This document shows, piece by piece, positions 52,567 through 62,246 of a DNA stretch of 64,000 nt. Position 1 is the stretch's first letter, and the number at the start of each line of letters is the position of its first letter. The stretch is taken from assembly GCF_024721305.1 (NCBI RefSeq), contig NZ_JAMXOD010000011.1, positions 1-64,000 on the forward strand. Direction: 5' to 3'. The position numbers and the translations under genes were made by a program. The notes beneath the pieces were generated by a model. That model did not search any database. It was not told where the DNA came from and saw only the letters and a list, made by a program, of their open reading frames with translations. This DNA comes from Aequitasia blattaphilus (GTDB lineage Bacteria; Bacillota; Clostridia; Lachnospirales; Lachnospiraceae).

Positions 52567-53580
52567 ATGGCTGAAGTATTAACCCAAAGTCAGATTGACG
52601 CACTGTTAAGTGAGATGGAGAATCCGGATACAAATCAACCGGAGAAAAAAACTGAAAACGAAAAACCGGAGTACAAGAAATATGATTTTTACAGTCCGAA
52701 GAAGTTCACCAAAGAACGTCTAAAGATGATTAATAATATTTATGATAATTACACCCGGATTGCATCTTCAAGAATCAATAGCATCTTACGCGCCAATTGT
52801 GAGATGGAGGTTATTTCAGTGGAGGAACAGCGTTACCATGAATTTAGTAATGCACTCAGTGAAAATGACATTATTGTATTGCAGCCCCTGCATCTTTCGG
52901 ATAAGGCAAAGGCACCTCCAATGGTAGCTCATATTAGCTCAGGACTGATGTTGGGGATGATGGATCGCCTTTTAGGGGGAAGTGAAAGCGACGAGTATGT
53001 CAGTGCTGATTACTCGTATACAGAAATTGAATTGGTTCTCTACAAGAAGATGATGGGCTATCTTCTCGGTGTGACAGAAGATGCATGGAGCAGTTACTTA
53101 AAAGTAACCTGTAAGGATTTAAAGTTTGAATCAAATCCTGGTATGTTTCAAGAGGTCAGTGGGGAGGCTCCGGTAGCAATTATACTGATTAATGTGAGGA
53201 TGAATAAGGTAGAAGGCAGAATTACGGTGTGTATACCGGGGAATTTGCTGGAACGTATATTTACATATATAGATAAGCAGCGAAATACAGGAACGTATGA
53301 AGATGGTCTTCCAGGAGGAAGAGAGCAGATTCTGGAACAAATCAAGGATAGCTCTCTAACAGTGAAAGCAGAATTGGGAAAAGCACAGCTAACTCTTGGG
53401 GATATACGGAATCTATGCATTGGGGATGTAATTGATTTACGTAAAAACAAAGACGAAGAGATTACCTTATACGTAGAAGAGCAGCCCTGGTTTGAATGTG
53501 CATTAGGGGCATATAAGAAATACGCTGCAGCAAAAGTGACAAATAAGATAACGAAGAAAGAGGTAAAGGCAAATGGCTAA
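52567..53580 (+). CDS. fliM: Flagellar motor switch protein FliM
   Basis: 337 residues. The N-terminal LTQSQIDALLSEME is the phospho-CheY-binding motif. The middle CheC-like domain and the C-terminal SPOA domain (LTLGDIRNLCIGDVIDLRKN) follow. It forms the C-ring with FliG and FliY and overlaps cheY by 8 nt. Confidence 0.95.
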   Translation: MAEVLTQSQIDALLSEMENPDTNQPEKKTENEKPEYKKYDFYSPKKFTKERLKMINNIYDNYTRIASSRINSILRANCEMEVISVEEQRYHEFSNALSENDIIVLQPLHLSDKAKAPPMVAHISSGLMLGMMDRLLGGSESDEYVSADYSYTEIELVLYKKMMGYLLGVTEDAWSSYLKVTCKDLKFESNPGMFQEVSGEAPVAIILINVRMNKVEGRITVCIPGNLLERIFTYIDKQRNTGTYEDGLPGGREQILEQIKDSSLTVKAELGKAQLTLGDIRNLCIGDVIDLRKNKDEEITLYVEEQPWFECALGAYKKYAAAKVTNKITKKEVKANG

Positions 53581-53935
53581 GATTATGGTAGTAGATGATG
53601 CGGCATTTATGCGCATGATGGTGAAAGACACACTAACAAAGGGAGGATACACAGAGATTTGTGAGGCCGGTGACGGAGCAGAAGCAGTACAGATGTATCA
53701 AGATGAACGACCGGCACTTGTTTTAATGGATATCACTATGCCTAACATGGACGGGTTAGAGGCCTTAAAAGCAATCAAGGGAATAGATGGGGCTGCAAAT
53801 ATCGTAATGTGTTCGGCAATGGGACAGGAATCGATGGTAATAGATGCCATTAAATCTGGGGCAAAGGACTTTATTGTAAAGCCTTTTAAGCCCGATAGAA
53901 TTTTGGATACTGTGGAGAAAATTGTGGGAAAATAG
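53573..53935 (+). CDS. cheY: Chemotaxis response regulator CheY
   Basis: 120-residue stand-alone receiver domain. Acidic pocket D8-D9, phospho-acceptor Asp53 in LMDITMPNMDG, switch residue Ser in MCSAMGQ and Lys103 in VKPF. Phosphorylated by CheA and bound by FliM. It lies directly between fliM and flgC. Confidence 0.93.
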   Translation: MAKIMVVDDAAFMRMMVKDTLTKGGYTEICEAGDGAEAVQMYQDERPALVLMDITMPNMDGLEALKAIKGIDGAANIVMCSAMGQESMVIDAIKSGAKDFIVKPFKPDRILDTVEKIVGK

Positions 53936-53947
53936 AGGGGGAGTAAA

Positions 53948-54379
53948 ATGTCATTTTTAAGTTCACTTAATATTAGCGCATCTGGTATGACGGCACAACG
54001 CTTGCGGCTGGATGTAGTTTCAGAAAACATAGCCAATATTGAAACCACACGAACAGAGGTGGGAACACCTTATCGTCGCAAACTGATTAAACTGGAAGCA
54101 AAAGATGATTTTCGAACTGCTATGGAAAGAGCGGAATCAGCAGGAAATACTGGCGGTGTTCGGGCCACTCAGATTTTGGAAGACGAGACAGATTTAAAGT
54201 CTGTGTATAATCCGACCCATCCAGATGCCAATGAAGAAGGGTATGTGATGATGCCAAATGTAGATCTTGTACAGGAAACAGCAGATGCGATGGCTGCTAC
54301 AAGAGCGTATGAAGCGAACGTTACTGCGTTTAATACTGTGAAAGCAATGGCACAAAAGGCACTAGAAATTGGAAAATAG
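53948..54379 (+). CDS. flgC: Flagellar basal-body rod protein FlgC
   Basis: 143 residues. The N-terminal SLNISASGMTAQRLRLDVVS, then ENIANIETTRTEVGTPYRRK, and the C-terminal YVMMPNVDLVQETADAMAAT mark FlgC. In most Firmicutes flgC lies between flgB and fliE; here it is inserted between cheY and fliY, 11 kb away from flgB, with its own GAGGGGG RBS. It completes the proximal rod. Confidence 0.92.
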   Translation: MSFLSSLNISASGMTAQRLRLDVVSENIANIETTRTEVGTPYRRKLIKLEAKDDFRTAMERAESAGNTGGVRATQILEDETDLKSVYNPTHPDANEEGYVMMPNVDLVQETADAMAATRAYEANVTAFNTVKAMAQKALEIGK

Positions 54380-54395
54380 AAAGTAGGAATGGAAG

Positions 54396-55493
54396 ATGGA
54401 CAATAATATATTAAGCACCATGGAAAGAGATGTCATCGGTGAAATTTTGAATATCAGCTTAGGTGCTTCTGCAACGGCGATTTCCAAAATGCTTGATCGG
54501 CGTATCGAAATTACAATTCCTTCTGTGAATTTGGTGAAAAAAACGGAATTGGCATTTGCTCATCTAAATCCAGCAATCGGTGTTGGGATTGCATACGTTG
54601 AGGGGTTAGAAGGCAGCAATGTGATGTTTCTGAAACAGGATGATGTGCGAATGATTGTATCCTTGTTAATGGGGACAGAGATTTCACCGAAAGATTTTGT
54701 GTTGGATGAAATGACGATCAGCGCTATCTGTGAAGTTATGAACCAAATGATGGGAGCATCTGCGACAGCTCTGTCTGAACTGTTGGAGCGTCCGGTTAAT
54801 ATCTCTACACCGGAGCCTTTTGCAGAGGATGAAGAAGCAGTATATAAAGAGAAGTACTTGAAAAATCAAGAGGACTTGGTAGTAGTAAACTTTGACTTGC
54901 ATGTAGAAAATGAATTGAAGAGTGAGTTTGTCAATATTATTCCCCTTGAAATGGCCAAAGAATTAGTGGCAGGGTTCCTAAAAGATATGGCACCAAAAGA
55001 GCCGGCTCCAATTGAGCCAGAGTCTCAAGCACCAGAACCCCAAGCTCCAGAGTCTCAAGCACCAGAAGTAAAAGAGAGTGCTGCTGGGGAACAAGGGGCA
55101 GTGATGGAATCCATTCAAGAGATGATGAAAATGATGCAGGCACAAATGAATCAGCGTGACCCCAAAATGATACAGGCGGAGATGGCACCAAGACCCAATC
55201 TAAATGCTGGAAACGAGATGATTACACCCGAAGAGCAGGAAGAGAATATGGGACTGATTATGGGCGTGCCAATGGAGGTGTCAGTAGAAATAGGGCGTAC
55301 CAGAAAGCTGGTAAAAGACATCTTAGATTTAAATAAAGGGTCATTAGTGGTGCTGGATAAGCTAACGGGTGAGCCGGTTGACTTATATGTGAATGGACAG
55401 TGTGTTGCAAGAGGCGATGTGGTGGTTGTAGAAGATAATTTTGGTGTACGAATTACAGAGATTCTGACAAAAGAGCTTGTCGCGGCAGAGTAA
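54396..55493 (+). CDS. fliY: Motor switch phosphatase FliY (CheC-FliN fusion)
   Basis: 365 residues. The CheC-like half carries both phosphatase sites: EILNISLGASATAISKM near residue 12 and EVMNQMMGASATALSEL near 111, each with the paired Glu/Asn. A proline-rich linker (~195-235) includes a repeated SQAPE/PQAPE unit. The C-terminal FliN domain (~285-360) has MEVSVEIGRTRKLVKDILDL and GEPVDLYVNGQCVARGDVVV. It is a C-ring component that dephosphorylates CheY-P. Confidence 0.93.
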   Translation: MDNNILSTMERDVIGEILNISLGASATAISKMLDRRIEITIPSVNLVKKTELAFAHLNPAIGVGIAYVEGLEGSNVMFLKQDDVRMIVSLLMGTEISPKDFVLDEMTISAICEVMNQMMGASATALSELLERPVNISTPEPFAEDEEAVYKEKYLKNQEDLVVVNFDLHVENELKSEFVNIIPLEMAKELVAGFLKDMAPKEPAPIEPESQAPEPQAPESQAPEVKESAAGEQGAVMESIQEMMKMMQAQMNQRDPKMIQAEMAPRPNLNAGNEMITPEEQEENMGLIMGVPMEVSVEIGRTRKLVKDILDLNKGSLVVLDKLTGEPVDLYVNGQCVARGDVVVVEDNFGVRITEILTKELVAAE

Positions 55494-55504
55494 AGGAGAA
55501 AAAG

Positions 55505-55843
55505 ATGTTTAAGGAGATGATTACAGCTATCGGAACACTTTTGATCATCTGTGTTTTTTTATATATGGTATATTTTCTTACCCGGCATTTGGGGAAAATC
55601 GGAAAAGTAAGAGGAAATGCTAAGTATATGAAAATCTTGGACCAAATGTCAATTGGCCAAGACCGATCCTTGATGATTGTTCAGATCAATAGTGAGTATT
55701 TACTTTTAGGAGCTACAGGACAAGAAATCAAGGTATTAGAAAAATTAGAGGAAGTCGAGAGGGTTAATGAGGGAGAAGATAGTAATCCTGAATTACCGGA
55801 TTTTAAGCAACTGATGGAAAAGCTAACAAAGAGAAAGAAGTAG
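55505..55843 (+). CDS. fliO: Flagellar biosynthetic protein FliO
   Basis: 112 residues with one membrane helix at ~7-28 (AIGTLLIICVFLYMVYFL) and a small cytoplasmic domain with MKILDQMSIGQDRSLMIVQI and EYLLLGATGQEIKVLEKL, typical of FliO/FliZ. It helps assemble the FliP export channel encoded 4 nt further on. Confidence 0.85.
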   Translation: MFKEMITAIGTLLIICVFLYMVYFLTRHLGKIGKVRGNAKYMKILDQMSIGQDRSLMIVQINSEYLLLGATGQEIKVLEKLEEVERVNEGEDSNPELPDFKQLMEKLTKRKK

Positions 55844-55847
55844 ATTT

Positions 55848-56513
55848 ATGGAAAGTAGTTCACTTATTAATATCAATGGAAACCAAATACCTTCTTTAGA
55901 AATACTTGTAACATTAACAATTGTTACAATGCTGCCTTCAATTGTCATTATGACGACTTCATTTGTTCGTATTATCATCATCTTATCATTTACAAGAAAT
56001 GCTTTAGGAGTACAGCAGACACCACCGAATATGGTTCTGGTGGGAATCGCACTTTTTTTAACACTCTTTATTATGAGTCCGGTGATTAAAGTGGTGGACG
56101 AAAATGCGTATCAGCCATATAAAAGTGGCTTAATTACACAAGAAGAAGCCCTTCATAGAGCGGAAGAACCTTTGAAAGAGTTTATGCTGAAACAAACAGA
56201 GAAGAGTAGTCTTAAGATGTTTGCAGACATTGCCGGAGTAGATACAAAAAAAGTGGAAGCGAAAGATATGGAATTAACAGTGGTGATACCTTCTTTTATG
56301 ACCAGTGAGTTAAAAAGAGGATTTATGGCAGGCCTGCTGTTGTTTTTACCCTTTTTGCTGATTGACATTATTGTATCTAGTACATTGATGTCAATGGGGA
56401 TGATTATGCTTCCGCCAGCAACAATTGCTCTTCCCTTTAAAATATTGTTATTTGTAACATTGAATGGTTGGGAACTCCTGTTTTCAACAATTGTGAAGAG
56501 TTTTAATTATTGA
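55848..56513 (+). CDS. fliP: Flagellar type III export protein FliP
   Basis: 221 residues with four membrane helices. The family signatures MLPSIVIMTTSFVRIIIILS with FTRNALGVQQTPPNMVLVG and SSTLMSMGMIMLPPATIALP with FKILLFVTLNGWELL are clear. There is no obvious cleavable signal sequence. Confidence 0.95.
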   Translation: MESSSLININGNQIPSLEILVTLTIVTMLPSIVIMTTSFVRIIIILSFTRNALGVQQTPPNMVLVGIALFLTLFIMSPVIKVVDENAYQPYKSGLITQEEALHRAEEPLKEFMLKQTEKSSLKMFADIAGVDTKKVEAKDMELTVVIPSFMTSELKRGFMAGLLLFLPFLLIDIIVSSTLMSMGMIMLPPATIALPFKILLFVTLNGWELLFSTIVKSFNY

Positions 56514-56529
56514 CGTGGAGGTGAGAAGA

Positions 56530-56793
56530 ATGCTGACAACAGGAGAAATTATGGACTTGTTATATCGACTGTTTCTTATGGCAGTTAAGATTGGCGGTCC
56601 GATTATCATAATAAGTATGGTGGTCGGTGTTGTGATTTCGATTGTTCAGGCTGCAACGCAGATTAATGAGCAGACTTTGACCTTCGTTCCGAAGTTGATT
56701 GTAATAGGAGTCATGTTAATTGTAATGGGAAATAGCATGCTAAAGAGCCTGCAGGAATTTACTCTCTATGTATTTGGTATGATAGCTGGTTAG
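56530..56793 (+). CDS. fliQ: Flagellar type III export protein FliQ
   Basis: 87 residues from the ATG at 56530 with GTGGAGGTG as RBS; a GTG at 56515 would start inside that RBS. Two helices, with GPIIIISMVVGVVISIVQAA and TQINEQTLTFVPKLIVI, identify FliQ. Confidence 0.92.
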   Translation: MLTTGEIMDLLYRLFLMAVKIGGPIIIISMVVGVVISIVQAATQINEQTLTFVPKLIVIGVMLIVMGNSMLKSLQEFTLYVFGMIAG

Positions 56794-56801
56794 GAGGTAA
56801 C

Positions 56802-57548
56802 ATGCTGTTTAGTCTAGTCTTGATGCGTATGTCGGGATTTATATTTTTAAATCCGGTTTTAGGGAGGAAGGATATCCCAGCCTATTTTAAGGGAGCATTT
56901 GCCTTTGTTTTAGCCTACTGTCTTTATCCAACGGTTACAGGGGAGGTACCAGAGGTAAGCGGTGGAATTGTCTATGGAATATTACTTTTGAAAGAGTTTG
57001 CTGTTGGATTTGTTCTTGGATTCGTGATGCAGCTTTTTGAAATGGTTGTTACTTATGGAGGAGCAATCATAGACTTTCAAATGGGATTGTCTATGTCCAC
57101 TGTTTATGACAGTCAAAATGGTACACAAATTGCTTTAACAGGTAATATTTTGCAAATCTATTATTATTTACTTTTTTTTGCAGTGGATGGCCATTTAATG
57201 TTAATCAAAATCATAAGTGATTCATCAAGAGTTGTGCCTTATGGAAGTATTAGCATTGGGGAAGAGGCAGCTCAAGCAATTCTAATGATCTTTATCCAAT
57301 GTATTGTTTTGGCAGTAAAGCTTGCACTTCCGATTATTGTATTTGAATTTTTGATGGAAATTGGGGTTGGTATTCTGATGCGTATTGTTCCACAGATTAA
57401 TGTTTTTGTTATTAGCATGCAGCTTCGAATTGCAATGGGAATCCTGATTTTGCTCTTTATGATTTCACCGATTGGAAACTATTTAAATGGAGTAATTGAT
57501 GATATGCTTCGCGGGCTAAATGATGTGCTTGGAATGTTAGCGGCATAA
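56802..57548 (+). CDS. fliR: Flagellar type III export protein FliR
   Basis: 248 residues, six hydrophobic segments. Starts LFSLVLMRMSGFIFLNPVLG and contains LKEFAVGFVLGFVMQLFEMV and VTYGGAIIDFQMGLSMSTVY. It completes the FliPQR core. Confidence 0.93.
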   Translation: MLFSLVLMRMSGFIFLNPVLGRKDIPAYFKGAFAFVLAYCLYPTVTGEVPEVSGGIVYGILLLKEFAVGFVLGFVMQLFEMVVTYGGAIIDFQMGLSMSTVYDSQNGTQIALTGNILQIYYYLLFFAVDGHLMLIKIISDSSRVVPYGSISIGEEAAQAILMIFIQCIVLAVKLALPIIVFEFLMEIGVGILMRIVPQINVFVISMQLRIAMGILILLFMISPIGNYLNGVIDDMLRGLNDVLGMLAA

Positions 57549-57564
57549 AAAGGAGTGATGATTT

Positions 57565-58626
57565 ATGGCAGCAGAAAATAAAACAGAAAAAGCCACTCCG
57601 AAAAAAAGGAAGGATGAACGGAAAGAAGGAAACATCTTTATGAGTAAGGATGTTGTCAGCGTGGTCTTTATTTTTGGATCCTTTTATGCATTACGAATAC
57701 TCTTTCCTTACACCTATGAGAATCTGAGCCACATTACAAAGAGATTCATCTATTTATCAGGAACGATGACGGATTTAAATCAAGATAATATTGGAAGTCT
57801 TGGGCAAGAGTTTTTGACTGCTGCAGCCCAGGGGATTCTGCCTATCAGCTTCGTCTGTTTGGCCATTGGTGTTCTTGCATATGGGGTACAGACAAGATTT
57901 ATCTTTGTGGGAAAGAGTTTAAAGCCAAAGTTTTCCAAGCTGAATCCTGTGGAAGGCATTAAAAAAATGTTTGCCTTGAAAAATGCAGTGGAATTGTTGA
58001 AAAGCTTGATTAAGACAGTGATCTTAGTAGCCATTCTTTATTCCATATTAAAGGATAGTGCAATCAACGTAGTTCGCACGATGGATATGTCAATACAAGA
58101 CGGAGTGAAATATATGTTTTCTATCATGATGAGCATGATTTTCAGAGTCTGTATATTTTTTGCGGCAGTTGCATTTTTGGATTATCTGTTTCAGCGATGG
58201 GATTATGAACGAAAAATCATGATGACCAAGCAGGAAATAAAGGAAGAGCATAAGCAGGCTGAAGGAAACCCAGAGGTAAAGGGAAAAATTAAAGAGACAC
58301 AACGCCAAAGAGCACGAATGCGAATGATGCAGGCAGTTCCAGATGCAGACGTTATTATAAGGAATCCGACGCATTTTGCAGTAGCATTAAAATATGATCA
58401 GGACAAAAACAGAGCCCCAATCGTTCTGGCAAAAGGAAAAAATGAACTGGCTTTTCGAATCATTGAAGTGGCTCAAGAAAATGGAGTCACCTGTGTGGAA
58501 AATAAACCATTGGCACGAGGCTTGTATGCTGAAGCAGAATTAAACCAGGAAATACCAATGGCCTACTATGGAGCGGTAGCAGAAGTTCTCGTATATGTAT
58601 TGAAGTTAAATAAGAAGTTGAGGTAA
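57565..58626 (+). CDS. flhB: Flagellar export switch protein FlhB
   Basis: 353 residues. The N-terminal KTEKATPKKRKDERKEGN is characteristic, followed by four membrane segments. The autocleavage NPTH motif (residues 267-270) is intact, followed by the tail VALKYDQDKNRAPIVLAKG. Cleavage between Asn and Pro permits the switch from hook to filament export. A stand-alone copy of this tail is encoded at 38090. Confidence 0.95.
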   Translation: MAAENKTEKATPKKRKDERKEGNIFMSKDVVSVVFIFGSFYALRILFPYTYENLSHITKRFIYLSGTMTDLNQDNIGSLGQEFLTAAAQGILPISFVCLAIGVLAYGVQTRFIFVGKSLKPKFSKLNPVEGIKKMFALKNAVELLKSLIKTVILVAILYSILKDSAINVVRTMDMSIQDGVKYMFSIMMSMIFRVCIFFAAVAFLDYLFQRWDYERKIMMTKQEIKEEHKQAEGNPEVKGKIKETQRQRARMRMMQAVPDADVIIRNPTHFAVALKYDQDKNRAPIVLAKGKNELAFRIIEVAQENGVTCVENKPLARGLYAEAELNQEIPMAYYGAVAEVLVYVLKLNKKLR

Positions 58627-58629
58627 AAC

Positions 58630-60690
58630 ATGAAAAGATTAGCGAACAACGCTGTGGCAGTATTTGTAATCATTGCTGTCTTGCTATTGATTATACCTTT
58701 GTCGCCCTTTTTTCTGGACGTCATGATTATTATAAATATTACAATATCGATGGTCGTTCTTCTCGTTAGTATGAACATTAAGGAGCCTTTGGAATTTTCC
58801 ATTTTTCCATCCCTGCTCTTGATTACCACACTGTTCCGCATTGGGATTAACATATCATCAACGAAGAACATTTTATCGAATCAAGGCCAGGCAGGTGCAG
58901 TGATTAAGTCTTTTGGTGATTTTATTCTTCAGGGAAATGTTATTGTAGGTTTTGTCGTTTTCATTATTATTGTTTTGGTACAATTTATCGTTATTACAAA
59001 AGGTGCAGAACGTGTTGCAGAGGTTGCAGCCAGATTTACATTGGATGCGATGCCAGGAAAACAAATGGCAATCGATGCAGATTTAAGCGCGGGACTAATT
59101 AATGAGGAGGAAGCCAGAGCACGGCGTATTAAAATTCAAAGAGAAGCCGATTTCTATGGAGCTATGGATGGTGCAACCAAAATTGTTAAGGGCGATGCAG
59201 TAATGTCGATTATTATTACAGCCGTTAACTTAATTGGTGGATCGATTATCGGTTTGCTGCAGTCAGGAATGGAAATAGGACAGGTTCTGCAGCTTTACTC
59301 AATAGCAACGGTAGGAGACGGACTGGTGTCTCAGATTCCAGCGCTGTTAATATCGACTGCAACAGGCATGATCGTTACCAGAGCAGTAGCAGAGGGAAGC
59401 TTAAACACAGATGTCACAAAGCAATTTCTGGCACAGCCCAGAGCGTTAATCATGACAGGAGGAGTGCTTCTGGTTCTCTTATTGGTACCGGGAATGCCGA
59501 AAGTCCCTTTGGCAGTTGGAGCAACAGCTCTGATTTTGTTAGGGTACCGACTGAGTAAAAAAATGGAAGAAGAGGTCATTGTTCAAGAAGCAACTTCAAA
59601 TCGGGCCGTGGAACCTTCCGGGGATGTTCCAGAAGAAGAATACTTTAGAGATATTAATAATATCTATTCATTAATAGAGGTAGAGCCCATTGAAATGGAG
59701 TTTGGCTACAGCTTAATTCCTTTGGTGGATGAAACCAGCGGTGGCAAGATGATTGACCGTATTGTTATTTTCAGACGACAATACGCTCAGGAAATGGGAT
59801 TTGTAATTCCATCCGTTCGGTTAAGAGATAGTGTGAATCTTAATACGAATCAATACGTCATTAAAGTACGGGGAGAGGAAGTGGCCAGAGGTGAGATTTT
59901 GGTAGATCATTACCTGGCGTTAGAACCCACAGAACCAGGAGGAGATATTGATGGAATTGAAACCTTAGAACCAGCCTATGGTATTCCAAGTAAATGGATA
60001 TTGCCAGAAAACAGGGATATGGCTGAGGCCTATGGATTTACAGTAATTGACCCGTTATCTGTTATGGTAACCCATTTATCAGAAACAATTAAGCAGCATG
60101 CCTATGAGCTGTTAAATAGGAAAGAAGTAGTCAACTTATTAGAAAATACGAAGGTGCAGGCACCTGAATTGGTAGATGAGGTTATTCCGGGATTCATCTC
60201 CCATGGAAACTTCCAGAAGGTATTGGTAAGCCTTATAAAAGAGGGGATTCCAATTAAAGACATGGAAACCATTTTAGAAACCATTGCCAATGGAACTGTT
60301 CCCGGGGAGGATATTTTAAGCACAGTGGAAAAGATTCGAGGTGCATTAAAGAGAACCATTACAAGGAAATTCTGTGAGGGAGGCCAGCTTCGAGTGGTTA
60401 CCTTAGACTCGGAACTAGAAAAAGAGTTGATGTCGAGTCTGGCAAAAAATGAGCAGGGAACATATTTGGCAGTAAAGCCAGATGTGATGCAGCGTCTTTT
60501 GAGTCAGTTGGGAGAAGAGGTTAAAAAATTCCAGGAGTTATCTCAGGAGTCTATTGTACTGACAAGTCAGGTTATACGAGCACATTTGTATCAGCTTTTG
60601 GAACAGTTTTATCCATCCGTACACGTTTTGGCTTTTAACGAAATTGCCGGAAATGTACAGATTCAAGCGATAGATAATATAACAATGTAA
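58630..60690 (+). CDS. flhA: Flagellar export gate protein FlhA
   Basis: 686 residues. The N-terminal half has about eight membrane segments, with LFRIGINISSTKNILSNQG and ERVAEVAARFTLDAMPGKQM (the FHIPEP region). The C-terminal ~350 residues form the cytoplasmic nonameric ring that binds chaperones. It is usually followed by flhF and flhG; here the sigma factor gene follows directly. Confidence 0.95.
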   Translation: MKRLANNAVAVFVIIAVLLLIIPLSPFFLDVMIIINITISMVVLLVSMNIKEPLEFSIFPSLLLITTLFRIGINISSTKNILSNQGQAGAVIKSFGDFILQGNVIVGFVVFIIIVLVQFIVITKGAERVAEVAARFTLDAMPGKQMAIDADLSAGLINEEEARARRIKIQREADFYGAMDGATKIVKGDAVMSIIITAVNLIGGSIIGLLQSGMEIGQVLQLYSIATVGDGLVSQIPALLISTATGMIVTRAVAEGSLNTDVTKQFLAQPRALIMTGGVLLVLLLVPGMPKVPLAVGATALILLGYRLSKKMEEEVIVQEATSNRAVEPSGDVPEEEYFRDINNIYSLIEVEPIEMEFGYSLIPLVDETSGGKMIDRIVIFRRQYAQEMGFVIPSVRLRDSVNLNTNQYVIKVRGEEVARGEILVDHYLALEPTEPGGDIDGIETLEPAYGIPSKWILPENRDMAEAYGFTVIDPLSVMVTHLSETIKQHAYELLNRKEVVNLLENTKVQAPELVDEVIPGFISHGNFQKVLVSLIKEGIPIKDMETILETIANGTVPGEDILSTVEKIRGALKRTITRKFCEGGQLRVVTLDSELEKELMSSLAKNEQGTYLAVKPDVMQRLLSQLGEEVKKFQELSQESIVLTSQVIRAHLYQLLEQFYPSVHVLAFNEIAGNVQIQAIDNITM

Positions 60691-60705
60691 GAAAGGGGGA
60701 GTTAC

Positions 60706-61494
60706 ATGTTAGAGCTTTCAAACGAAGAAGTATTTGCACTGTATCGTCGTACCGGTAATCTGGAACTGAAACAGGATTTGACCATGCGATATCTTTATAT
60801 CGTACGAAGTATTGCAATTCAGATGCGGGATGTTTATGCAGGATTTAGTCAGCTGGAAGATATTATTAATGAGGGTGTTTTGGTATTAATGGGAGCGATT
60901 GATCGATATGACGATAGCAAGAATGCGAAATTTGAAACTTATTTATCCAGACGAATAAGAGGCATGGTTATTGATTTGGCAAGAAAGCAAGATTGGGTTC
61001 CCCGCTCTGTCCGTAAAAAGCTGCGGGATATTGAGCTTGTGGGAAATGCCTTTTACAGCGAAAATGGACGGATGCCTACGACCCAGGAATTGGCAGAGCT
61101 TATGGAGATTGAGCCAGATAAATTAGTAAGTATTATGGGGAATACAAATTTATCAGCAATTCTTTCATTGGATATGATGATGGAGGAAAAAGAGGAACAA
61201 CACAGCCGGACTCAGATTGTTTCAAATAATGCGTCAGAGCAGCCGGAAGAGAGTTTTCTCAAAGGAGAGATGAAAGAAATACTGAAAAGTGGAATCCTTT
61301 CCTTAAAGGAGTCTGAGCAACTTGTTATTTCACTCTACTATGAACAGGAACTTAACATGAAGCAGATTGCTGAAGTGATTGGTGTAAGTGAACCCCGTGT
61401 GTCACAAATCCATGGAAAAGCAATTGAAAAGCTACAAAAGTATATGGCAGGCACTAAGCAGGTAAGGAGGGAATATGTTTCAGGGGTTTTATAA
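60706..61494 (+). CDS. fliA: Flagellar sigma factor sigma-28 (FliA/SigD)
   Basis: 262 residues. Region 2 has EDIINEGVLVLMGAIDRYDD and KFETYLSRRIRGMVIDLARK with DWVPRSVRKK; region 3 follows, and region 4 has LYYEQELNMKQIAEVIGVSE with the DNA-reading helix EPRVSQIHGKAIEKL. It should read the late genes, including the minus-strand flagellin, cheA and chemoreceptor promoters. It overlaps the next gene by 20 nt. No flgM anti-sigma gene is in the window. Confidence 0.93.
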   Translation: MLELSNEEVFALYRRTGNLELKQDLTMRYLYIVRSIAIQMRDVYAGFSQLEDIINEGVLVLMGAIDRYDDSKNAKFETYLSRRIRGMVIDLARKQDWVPRSVRKKLRDIELVGNAFYSENGRMPTTQELAELMEIEPDKLVSIMGNTNLSAILSLDMMMEEKEEQHSRTQIVSNNASEQPEESFLKGEMKEILKSGILSLKESEQLVISLYYEQELNMKQIAEVIGVSEPRVSQIHGKAIEKLQKYMAGTKQVRREYVSGVL

Positions 61495-62224
61495 TTTAAC
61501 GGCAGGAATGCTTACAAGAACCAGGAATCTAAATGTAATCAGCAACAATATGGCAAATGTATCAACGCCAGGATATAAAAGAGATCAGTTCGTTGCCACA
61601 ACGTTTCAGGAAGAGATGATTTACCGTAGTGGGAATAATATTAAAACAGGTTCGGTGCCTTTGGGAACTATGAACCGTATTGTAACGGCAGATCGTAATT
61701 ATGTGGATTACACAGAGGCAGGGTTTAAAGAGAGTACCAGTGCTATGGATTTCGCATTGAGTGGAGAAGGATTTTTTTGTATACAAGGAGCGAATGAGAC
61801 CGTCTACACTCGAAATGGTTCTTTCTCCTTAGATGGTGCAGGATATCTTTGTCTTCAAGGAGTGGGAAGGGTACAAGGAGAAAACGGAGCTATTTATCTG
61901 GGAACCGATAAAATAAATGTGGATCGAAACGGAAATATATCAAATCAAAGTGGTCAGAACTTAGGGAAAATAAAAGTGGTTGACTTTGAGGACAAAGAAA
62001 ACACCTTAATAAAGCAAGGAAATGGGGTGTTTCGTGGAACAGGGGCAGAGCAGCAGGTATCCACCTCCATTGTTCAAAATGCCTTAGAACATTCCAATGT
62101 AGAAGTCGTTTCCGAGATGTCAGAAATGATGAGTGCCCAACGTTCGTTACAAAGTAATGCCCAGGTTATGAAAATGTACGATCAGCTTATTCAAAAGGTA
62201 GTAAATGATTTAGGAGTAAATTAG
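61475..62224 (+). CDS. flgF: Flagellar rod/hook-family protein (FlgF/FlhO-like)
   Basis: 249 residues. The rod-family N-terminus FYNLTAGMLTRTRNLNVISN with NMANVSTPGYKRDQF, the FlgE/F/G domain with FALSGEGFFCIQGANETVYT and RNGSFSLDGAGYL, and the C-terminal LEHSNVEVVSEMSEMMSAQR are clear. Together with the next gene it forms the distal rod pair flhO-flhP of Bacillus. The F versus G label is by gene order. Confidence 0.85.
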   Translation: MFQGFYNLTAGMLTRTRNLNVISNNMANVSTPGYKRDQFVATTFQEEMIYRSGNNIKTGSVPLGTMNRIVTADRNYVDYTEAGFKESTSAMDFALSGEGFFCIQGANETVYTRNGSFSLDGAGYLCLQGVGRVQGENGAIYLGTDKINVDRNGNISNQSGQNLGKIKVVDFEDKENTLIKQGNGVFRGTGAEQQVSTSIVQNALEHSNVEVVSEMSEMMSAQRSLQSNAQVMKMYDQLIQKVVNDLGVN

Positions 62225-62246
62225 AGAAATACGGAGGAAGTGATTT

